Both the position numbers and the translations under genes were made by a program. A stretch of 64,000 nt of DNA from Antedon mediterranea (Eukaryota; Echinodermata; Crinoidea; Comatulida; Antedonidae): contig NC_092674.1 of assembly GCF_964355755.1 (NCBI RefSeq), forward strand, positions 1,059,001-1,123,000, read 5' to 3'. Positions 26,101-36,300 of this stretch are shown here, in pieces. Numbering within the stretch: position 1 is the first letter of the stretch; each line of letters starts with the position of its first letter. A model generated the notes under the pieces. It had not been told where the DNA came from, ran no database searches, and worked only from the letters and a program-made list of their open reading frames with translations.

Positions 26101-26382
26101 AAAGGGCAAAGCACACCATCTGGAGATACTAGTTCAGCAGAACTCCCACAGTCATCCGGTAACACACCGAAGAGTAAAGGGCAAAGCACACCATCTGGAG
26201 ATACTAGTTCAGCAGAACTCTCACAGTCATCCGGTAACACACCGAAGAGTAAAGGGCAAAGCACACCATCTGGAGATACTAGTTCTGCAGAGCGTCCTCG
26301 GGCCTTAATTGACAAACCATTTCACCGCTGGAAACCTCCACCGCATGTACTCGAACCGCCTGTGTTTAATAAAGGAAAATAG
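20183..26382 (+). CDS. Single-module YWTD/EGF receptor (copy C)
   Basis: Complete 14-exon paralogue of modules A and B. Exons: 20183-20240, 20478-20955, 21345-21482, 22260-22389, 22577-22736, 22913-23026, 23119-23409, 23694-23841, 23938-24072, 24175-24289, 24596-24746, 25522-25548, 25775-25859, 25968-26382; total 2445 nt, 814 aa, no internal stop. Signal peptide 1-19 is identical in residue order to AB. Propeller 1 spans about 20-321 (NVYWVDEGYNWIKMT, RIYWTDN), the EGF-like domain 322-359 and propeller 2 360-639. A linker and transmembrane helix (about 653-676, GGAIIAIIIMLAIIFAMI) follow. The tail (677-814) starts with basic residues, carries NNLYDNKAF and three 25-aa Ser/Thr/Pro/Gly repeats, and is unrelated to the AB tail. 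Propeller 2 exon 23694-23841 gains two cysteines absent from A and B. The start was chosen for the signal peptide conserved with AB. Confidence 0.88.
22345..22466 (+). repeat. 61-bp repeat, about 2 units (gene C)
   Basis: The exon 4 end and donor (22389/22390) are followed by one further copy of the same unit with a second GAA|GTGAGTAA at about 22449. This short state may be close to the ancestral condition before expansion in modules A and B. Confidence 0.9.
24838..25250 (+). repeat. 32-bp minisatellite, about 12-13 units, intron of gene C
   Basis: The unit ACTAGGCCTATAGAGACAGA followed by TCTAGAACGTAC is repeated with a 32-base period between exons 11 and 12 of gene C. Variants are GGGACAG versus GAGACAG and one unit with an extra AGGCCTAC near 25128. 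Each unit holds the palindromes TAGGCCTA and AGATCT. It has no coding role. Confidence 0.95.
26071..26295 (+). repeat. Three in-frame 75-bp repeats in the tail of gene C
   Basis: Each unit encodes PQSSGNTPKSKGQSTPSGDT then SSAEL/R. The copies are almost identical at DNA level, so the expansion is recent or homogenised. Ser/Thr-Pro and Lys-rich composition suggests a disordered, phosphorylatable segment (inference). Confidence 0.92.
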
Positions 26383-27386
26383 TCTTTACTTAGACCATGG
26401 TGCTTAGACTTGCATAATTATTATTAGATGCCTGTTAAAAGTCCCGTTAACTCTCAAAAGACAAATGTTTGGTGTGATCTCCGTTGTTTTGCACGGAGCT
26501 CTGAGCATTATTATATAAAGGAATATAGATAGATATATAGATGGAAAGCAAGTAAGGTTCTGATAATGTGCATGCATTAGATATGTAATGGAGGCGTGGA
26601 TGATGTTATTTTGTAGTTTATAGGATGCCTATATTTTCTGAATTATTTTTCTACAATTATAAGCATATGAGAGTATTTGCGTGGTGTATTATAAATAGTT
26701 TATAGTTAAATATAAAAAATATATAAAATTACACGCGACCATTTAAATCTGTGTAGTACTTAGTAAATCGCTCGACGGAGAAATGTTGCCAAATCCCATA
26801 AAAAAAACGAACTGGCTGCCTCTACGCCTAGTCGTAAATCCAATCCTGATTCTATATTTACGCCGATATCGCTCTCCCTTTAAAAAAACACTCCAATTTT
26901 ACTCGATATTCAGTACAATTAAGTTGGACAACTACCATCGACCACTTAAGTGTAAGAAGTTAGCCCACGTCTTAACTTTGCTGGATAGTTGAGAAATTGA
27001 TGTTATTGGGCAAGACAATGACTTGCACAGTTTTAATATGATTTTATTTTTTGCATGTATATCAGTGTGAGTCGATCACGTGCCGGCCGTACTTTTCAGT
27101 AGGAATTTGGTGATAAAAAAGAACTACTGTAACTAGACATGATACAAATGTTTCAGATCACGTGAAACTTTAGTAGACAAAATAAAAACCTCTTGCGTAC
27201 CTTTTGTTCTATTCTTCTCACACGATGCTACCATTCGTCAAAAGTTATACGTTACATAGGCCTAGTTGAAGTTTACTGAACCATTGTGAAGCAACAAACA
27301 ACGATGAATGCTATTTAGGCAAATATGATTCACACTTGTCTATAATATTCTCTGTTACTTCCTCATATCACTTTGATGTTATAACA
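26383..27386. other. Intergenic region between genes C and D
   Basis: About 1 kb of AT-rich spacer including the presumptive 3' UTR of C. The open frame at 26783-26992 has no recognisable features. Unlike the C upstream region, no similarity to the AB/C promoter blocks is seen, so gene D seems to have an independent 5' region. Confidence 0.5.
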
Positions 27387-30300
27387 ATGCAGATTCCAAC
27401 ATCAGGAACGCCAAACGGCTTATTACTTGTGTTGATTTTATTAACACACCTCTCATTTGAAGGTAAGACATTTGTTTAAACATTCTTTTATTTAATTTTT
27501 ATATCTATAATTGTTTAGTTTATTGAAAATGTAGGCCTATTACAGTTTTAAATAATGGTTCAACTTTTGATTAATCAGAGATACCATAAAGAGTAAACTA
27601 TATAACAATTACATGTTATTATGAATTTTAAAACTTTAAAGTTTGGTCCCAACAGTACGCAACGCAAGCACGTAAGCCGCAACGCAACGAATTTACCAAT
27701 AAAAAGCAATGCATTACACGCATATGACTGGTCAAATTGCTTACGTTTACTCCTATAATTCATTACAATTACAATTTTTTAACTTTTATTTAGCTACACA
27801 ACAAACTTTTTGATAAACAAGGAAATTGTTAATTGTTGACTTATACTATTAACTTTCAGTGTGTGGAGACAATACAGGTAATGAGTTATATTTAGCAATG
27901 TATGATGACCAGCGTTCGGCAACTTACATCGGTTTCTATTCGATCAGTTCACAACCATTCGCGATTGAAGAATCCTATGTATTAGCAGGGTAACTTAGCA
28001 CTTTTTTTGTGCACTTTGTGACAAAAGCACCAAATTTGGCACAAACCTTCTTTAGGGTATATCTAACAATCCTAGAAGGGGTGCCCAAAAATCGGAACAA
28101 TTTAACGACGTCATTTGGACCACGCCCTTTTTTTAGTATTACGTAATAAGATGAAAACTTAAATCTTCGTATATACATACCAAGTTTGGTATCAAATTAA
28201 AACTCATGACATGTACATTGCAATACACACATAAAAAATATATGATTTCTCTTCAGACGGAATATATAGGTCAAATAATGTAATTTTCTGTCATATTGAA
28301 GGGTATTTCAATCAAAACGTGCCAATATTGTGCTATGTTATGAACATTGTAGTTATAAGAACAACAACATTCATTTTTGTAATAGTACGAATATATATTT
28401 ATCCTGTACCAGTTACTTTCCTTTAAAATAATATTAGGAACCACTGAAAAAAAGTATATAAAACATATACTGTATCAAACTTGGGCTCAATAACCACTGG
28501 ACTATTAGTAAACCGACAAAAGACTATTTGACTGACAATTATGGCGTTAGCATCCATAACAATACATGGAGGTGATAATCAACTTTACTTTTATGAAATT
28601 ATTTATCTGGAAACAAACACTTAGGTACAGAGTTGCTAGATGACGAACAAGTTCCAGTGCACTGCTGAACAGCACTTGCAGTTCCCTGAGCAAAAAGGCA
28701 ACTTTTTGCAGCCACACTTTAGCAATTCCCTACATGCCTTGGATGCTTCAGGTAGTATGGTCCAGACTGGTGTCCATGTACTGCCAGTTTTAGTCCAACC
28801 AAAGTCTTCTGGTGATGGAGCATTCTGCTGTGGCTGTAGACTGGTGGTCCAAATGCTTGCTTGGTATATGGATCTGTTGGAATGCTGTAAAAGTGCATCC
28901 TGCAATAAACAATTTAAAGATTGGTGTTACCTTTTAATGAAAGAAAAACATGAACCTGATAATAAATTATTAAACGACAATTGACAATTATATGGAAGCT
29001 CCCCTTACCTGTGTAGGAGGAATGTTGTCCATTGTCCGTGCCTTTCTTGAAAAAAGATCTTGTCTTAGCTTAGTAACACTTCTTAAAGTACTTGTCTTGT
29101 CGTATAGATGACATGTAAACTCCTCTAGCAACTGGAATTGAGATGAGTTGACTCCTAGAGATTTGAAAGGGTGATGTGCCATGAAAAGAAAGGCTTCTGT
29201 AACTGCTGGAAATGAGTTCCACGTCTCCCATGCGGAGTGTTTTGCTTTTCCAAAGAACTGGGATGTAGTATCGGACCCAGTAAATGCATGAAATACTGGC
29301 AGCCCTCTTGACTTATCCTCTCCTAGGTTATGGCAGATGGTATTTATATTAAAATATTGGAAGTGCTTACCCATGCCAAATGCGACCCAGATACACGTAC
29401 CAGGATAACAGGCTATTAGATTGCAGAAAATACCAACCAGGATAACAATGACATCAGTATCAACTGTACGCACCAAAATAGCCCTGCTACCTTTCTTTAA
29501 GGCATCATCAATGTGAATGCACATCTTGGAGTCGGCCTCTTCATGGTCGCAGATTGACATAGGTTGAGTAGATGTCAACATACAAAAGACTCGCCTACAG
29601 GACATATATCAAGAATTACTTACTATTTAATATGCCTTTTTAATTAATTATTGGTATGAAACTGTATAAGTAAATTAATCGTTTGGTTACAAACAAAACA
29701 AATTAGTATGTATCATAATAAAACTTACCTGATGCAGTCAGAGTAATCATGGGTAGACACCTTTGTAGTTAAAAAGTTAAATAACTCCTCTTTATTTACT
29801 GGATCTTTCAGAAAGTCTGGAAAATTCCCTGGAATCTTTGTTTGTCCCCCAACTTTCCTCCTGACCCCTTTTCCTCTTTTTTCTCCTGTAGACTGCTTAA
29901 GACTATCTGTTCTGTAAGTGTCCCACACTATATCAATTCTGTTACTATTCTGCAGCTGCTGTCTGGTCCACGGTAGAAAGACCTGTCATACAAATGATAC
30001 AAGAATAACGATCCGCATATAGAAGTGACCAATTATATGGTGGTTAAACAATAGATACAATCCTGAATGCAAAGAAATGTACTCACCTTATCACCGTAGT
30101 CATCAAATGTAAATGCATGGTTGCTGGAAAGAGCATGGACAATAGCAGCTCCGTCAAACACCTTTACATCAAAATATGTAGGAGGTTCAGGCTGGCCTTC
30201 AGTCTCCAAATGCTGTAGCAACTCAGACTTCTTAGTTGGTAGTCGAAGCTTTCCATTTACTGCCAAAGAGGGTGGCCATGGCTGGTTTTCGTGCATGAAG

Positions 30301-33300
30301 AAGTCTTCCAAATCTCCATCACGAGATTGACTTGCAATATACAGTCGCTTTGTTTTGGACACTGATTTTGACCATGGTGTTTGATGGCTTGTTGAATAAT
30401 TGCAACACTTCTGTCGAGAATAACTTCCTTGAAATATTTTTGGTACTGGGTAGTACCTACATCCTGAATTGTACGAACTGTCACTACTGCACTTTCATTG
30501 GCACAATCTCGAGCATCCAAGACCAGAAGTTCTGAACAATTATCGAGGAATTGGTTGCCTGCATTGCTCAGGGAACTGCAAGTACCGTTCAGCAGGTCTT
30601 TCTTGCACTGGTCTTTGTTATCCATGCCGTGGAACCTGTTCGTCATCTAGCAACTCTGTACCATTATAAGTGTTAGTTTCCAGATAAATAATTTCATAAA
30701 AGTAAAGTTGATAATCACCTCCATGTATTGCTATGGATGCTAACGCCATAATTGTCAGTCAAATGGTCTTTTGTCTGTTTACTTAGTCCAGTGATTATTG
30801 AGCCAAGTTTGATACAGTATATGTTTTATATACTTTTTTTCAGTGGTTCCTAATATTATGTTAAAGGAAAGTAACTGATACAGGATAAATATATATTAGT
30901 AGTTGTATTACAAAAATGAATGTTGTTGTTCTTATAACTACAATGTTCATAACATAGCCCAATATTGGCGCGTTTTGATTGAAATCCCTTTCAATGTGAC
31001 AGAAAATGACATTATTTGACCTATATATTCCGTCTGAAGAGAAATCATATGTTTTTTATGTGTGTATTGCAATGTACATGTCATGAGTTTTAATTTGATA
31101 CCAAACTTGGTATGTATATACGAAGATTTAAGTTTTCACCTAATTACGTAATACTAAAAAAAGGGCGTGGTCCAAATGACGTCGTTAAATTGTTCCGATT
31201 TTTGGGCACCCCTTCTAGAATTGTTAGATATACCCTAAAGAAGGTTTGTGCCAAATTTGGTGCTTTTGTCACAAAATGCACAATCTTCATAAAAAATGGA
31301 AGTTAGCAACCCTGCTATATCGAGTGGGCACAACTTCACATCTGTGGCAGCGGATTACGATACTGGAAATCTCACTTTTCATGATGCCAGAAGTCATTGG
31401 CTGTATCTAAGTGATGATTTGATGGAACCCGGGGGTCAGGCTAGCCCTATCGAAGGTGGAACATCTGGTAGAGTGGATGGTGTTACTATTGACTGGTTGG
31501 CACAGAATGTGTACTGGGTGGATGAGGGGTACAACTGGATTAAAATGATGAATTATTCTGGGGGAGTTTATACTGTGATTGCTGATACGGGTATTGAAAG
31601 GCCGTCTGGAATAGCATGTCATCCCTCGAAAGCGTAAGAAACGTATATCAATTGCGTAAAAATATAACAACTTTTTATTTTATCTCCAACATTCTCTATA
31701 TTTAGTATCATATTTCATAGACTTACGTATTTGTAACTAGTAAGCAAATTGTGTTTTGGCGTTCTCATTATATCCTTCTTTCTCTTACGTTTCTTTAATT
31801 GAAGTGAAGCAAAATAAATGAAACGAAATCGATGAAATGAACAATTATTGGTTTCTAAGAAGTTTATGATCAAAATGAGAATACTATTTATTGAAATTCG
31901 TTAAATAAATAAAACGAATGAATATATCACTTTATGGTACTTATGATAAGGAAGTAAATACTAAATAATATGTGATAACTTGCATAAACAGTAAACAATT
32001 TTTGAAGAATGAGCCCTACATATGATAACAAAACAATAATAATATAAATGCATTGTATTCTATGATGTGGAAACAACAAATTGCAGTGCAGTGTCAACCA
32101 TGGTAAGACAGGACAATTGATTTGAAAATAAACAGAAGTATGCTTTTAACGACAATGCTTCAACGACACGAATCAATGATAGTCATTCCCTTAAGCACAT
32201 TTGTTGTGCTCTTGATTTTGTTGTTATTGTAATCATTATTATTTGAAGAAATATGGTTTTGTTCAACTAAATTATGCAATTTTCTGATGTCTTTGAAGCG
32301 CACAGCATGAACACACTTTTGACGAAATATTTGAAAGTTTTAATAGAATTTCAACTGAAGCGAGACAAACTTCAAACGATATCGTTTTGTTTGTTTAAGT
32401 TGTTTCATAACAACACACCATTAAGTTAAACGCTTGCACACAAAAAACACAAAAGTGACTTACAAATAGTAACACAAGGTCGTTAGCTTTCAATAATATC
32501 TGTTTACTGCTTTTATCGATTTAAGTTGTTATTTCATCTTGAAACATATACCTTTTTTATTTAGGAAAGCATTTCTGGTAGGAAATTAGTCCTAGTTCTG
32601 TAATGAAATGAATAGGCCTAATAAGAAGTGTAATGATAATATATAATGAGCGTATAGTCAATTTTGTGCTCAACCTTTTCTTCTTGGAAAAACAGAAATT
32701 ATCTTATTTTTAGTTTAGGCCTACTTAGTGTAGTTTACTGTTATTTTTATTGTTATTTTGATTACTTTTATTGTTATCTTTAAAGGTATCTTTTCTGGAC
32801 AGAGTTGGGAAACTTGTATTCTCCTAAAATTGAAAGATCTTCCATGTCAGGTGGAAACAGAATTACCATTATTACGAATGTTACGGTTCCAAGGGCTATA
32901 GCGGTTGACGTCACTACTGATAGGTACAATTAACATGCAATTATAATATTTTGTTTAGAAAGAGATATTTCTACTAAACAACTGGACTTACTTGTTTAGT
33001 AAACAGCGACAACTTAACACTACCTGGATGATGACAATATCCATGATATCCGTATATTTAATTGTTTCCTTTATATTATATTTATTAATATCAACATTGC
33101 TGGCATTTGGAGCCATCTAAATACAGAATTGTACTTTATACACAATGACTCGTATTTAGGTGACTTTCGATAGTCAGTTAAGTTGTTCCTAATGACATTT
33201 GCAGAATCGGGTGAAATTGTCCATTCATGTTGTGGGGACAATGTTCGCTTCTTGTGAGGAAATTCACATTTCTAATGTTTTGAAACTCAGTGTTGCCTTT

Positions 33301-36300
33301 CCATATTGAGTCTAACCCGGATACACTATTATTAACATATCAGTTAGGTATATTTTGAATCATTTTATAAATAAAGATATAGATTAATCAACGTTTTTAT
33401 TTTATTATTAAAGAATTTATTGGATTGACGAAACATCAACAGAAAGTAGAATTGAATCTTCGGATGTTGATGGTAACGATAGACGTGTAGAGGTGACTCA
33501 ATCTTTATCCCTTGGTATGTTTGACAGTATTTCAGTGGACCAGGTTAGTGTACCTTCATTTATCAAGTAGTCGCATGAGGTTCATAGAGATTTGATTTGC
33601 ACTATTGTTTTAACATCTGCGCATGGTTACAGGTCACACTTCAGAGACCATGTTTTTAAACTTTTGCTTCGCGCGCACTGTCCTGATATCGCGCATAGAC
33701 AAAGTTTCTGCTGCGCTTACAATATTTTGGTTTACACAATATAGCCTACCTACTTATATAGGGTACTTTAATTTTATTCTGGCAACTTTTTTCTTAGGAT
33801 TATATATATGTGAGTGTGTACAGCAACGATGACACGAAACTCCTATTCTATACAAAGACCATACCAAGCAGTAAGGTATTTGAGCACTCTTTTGGTGGAT
33901 CGATTCGCATCTATGATTTGTGCGTCACGGGATCTGAAGTCCAACCTAAACCCATGACATGTAAGTTAGTTTATTCCCGATGCACATATGATAGTGAAAA
34001 TCCACACTAACCCCACACTGGAAACATATTTTTTTTTTATCAATTGTAATAATATGAAATGTGGTTCTATCTTTTTGGAATGTTAGTGCCCTGTGACTAT
34101 GACACCTGCCACCACTACTGTGTCTCAGCAGCTGAAAATAATCACGAATGCATCTGCATCGACGACTATAATTTATTATCAAATGGAACATGTATTGATG
34201 GTATGTATAATAATTTTTTCTAACATAACTTCTTTTTTTCACAGGTCTACGTGCACATTGCACGATGGGAAGTGTTTGGGTGTAAACGTCACTACGCGTA
34301 CGTCGTTTAAACAACAAATCACGTACGTACGCGTTGTGACTTTGCTCCCAAACCCTTCGCACCATGCTTCGCGCACGCTATTTGCTATAAACGTTATGAG
34401 TGAGATTGCTTCTCTGATCGATGTTATGTTTTATCTTTTTTTAAACAGATTCAAGAGGTTTTAATCCACCATTTGGTGTAATAGGCCGTCCAGGTGCCGT
34501 ATCACAATTTGAACCGCGTCTTCTACACTATAGCCTACAAGATAAACAAAGATTCGTCTCCGATATTTATAAAGGCAATATACAAGTGACGTCCGTTGCC
34601 GTTGATTTTCACAGTAACTATTTGTTTTATGCCGATGACATTTCAAAGAATATAATTTATGGAAGCTTAGTGGTGGGATCACATACATCAGTACTCCATC
34701 AGGGAATTGGACGTGTAGAAGGTAATAAGAGTTTTGTAATTTTTTAGGAATCATGTCAAATTAATCTTATTGTATAGTTGCTGCAGTAACTGCAATGAAA
34801 TTGTTACTGCTGCAATAACTATGGATGTGTGTATACAGTGTATTATTATTAGAAAAATTAGCTTACAAATGTAGCTTGGTAAATAATTGCATAAAGATGT
34901 TAAAGAGTAAACAAAAAGTAGTACAAAATATAACCCTCTCGTATACTAGCTTACTAGCACAGTAATTCAACTCAACTTATTACAGATTTTACATGAAAAC
35001 AATACAAACGATAATAACACGTACATGTTAGACCAGCGAACTCAGTCACTTTTGATGAGAAGTCCCAGCCAGTAAACGTGATTAAGAATTTTCAAAATGG
35101 ACCGAACTTCTTTCGCTTACTGGTCTGTGTACAGCTGTTGTAAAGATACAGCATAAGGTAGTTCGAAAATCAATACTTAATAACCTCAATATTTCACTTA
35201 ATAGGTATGGCTGTTGACTGGGTTTCGAAAAACCTTTACTGGGTTGATTATAACACCAATCATTTAATGTATTGGCCATATTCGCTTATGATACCAATTA
35301 CGTTATTCGAAGACGTAATCAATGCAAGATGATTACAAAGATTGTTTTACATGACATGAATTTGTTTGCACGAACCGCCTAAGCGTTGGTTGATAGCCTT
35401 GGTGTACGCATGCGTATTGGTATTTTGTAACACGCAAGTCAAAAAATGCAGCTAATCAGCTACAGAATAATTGATCGATTTGCCGAATACAAAAATTATA
35501 GTCTTTTGTGTGCTTATTTCTTTTGTAGTTATAGTTTTTTTTCTATAGAAGACGTTTGTTGCAGAACAGAAAGCAGACATTTCCCAACTATACTTTATGT
35601 TCTTTTGAAACACATGGTGTACCGTAGTCTAAGTTTCAGACGGAGTTTTGACTTAATATTAAAAAATATTTTGGCACATATGGCATTTCATACGTATATT
35701 ACTTGAAAAGTAATCGAAATCGAAAAGCCGACTGTATACTAACATAAAAAAGACGTAAACCTAACTACAAATTTAGAAGCAAATACAATTTGCATGGTTT
35801 GATTCTAGTTGATCATCACGATGGTATGTTACGATCTAAATCATAAAACGAGACATGTTTGTTTACACTTTCTAGGTTGCTGTTCTGGACAGAGAGACCT
35901 ACACACTTCGCTAAACTAGTGCGTTGTGATCTTGATGGGACAAACCGACAAGATGTGATGAACACAGATTTACAAGACCCATCAGGCATAACTATAGATT
36001 ATAAACACAGAAGGTACAAATATTAAAATTCAAATTCAAATTTATTGACCTCCCTTAGGAGAAAAATATAAAAACTTTCCAGTAAAATAAAACACATCAG
36101 AATGAAGATTCACATGAATCATAAAAAGAAGATTAAAATGGTTTTACCAAGTTAAATAAAGTGTCAAAATCATTGTGAAAAAAGGGCAGACTTAACGCTA
36201 TCACAGATACCATGATTGACACAATCCACAGATTTATACATTTTAAAAATATTATGGCGGTATGTACTATTAAAGACAATATTACAAATAATTATATACA

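Larger units (their letters stand above)
27983..31317 (-). mobile_element. Long-TIR DNA transposon inserted in gene D exon 2
   Basis: The 3335-bp element is bounded by TAGCAGGGT on each end in inverted orientation and by the direct repeat TAT (27980-27982 and 31318-31320). Terminal inverted repeats run about 670 bp (27983-28651 and 30640-31317) and are nearly identical, implying recent insertion. The body carries a minus-strand gene. Long TIRs and a short TSD do not fit hAT (8 bp) or piggyBac/Kolobok (TTAA), and I see no DDE transposase. Deleting the element and one TAT restores the exon frame exactly, so the boundaries are well supported. The element class is unassigned. Confidence 0.88.

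Noticed and set aside
27983-31317. Assignment of the gene D transposon to hAT because its end contains CAGGGT
   Set aside because: The 8 bases outside CAGGGT differ on the two sides, whereas TAGCAGGGT with a TAT duplication fits and restores the host frame. No hAT dimerisation domain is present.
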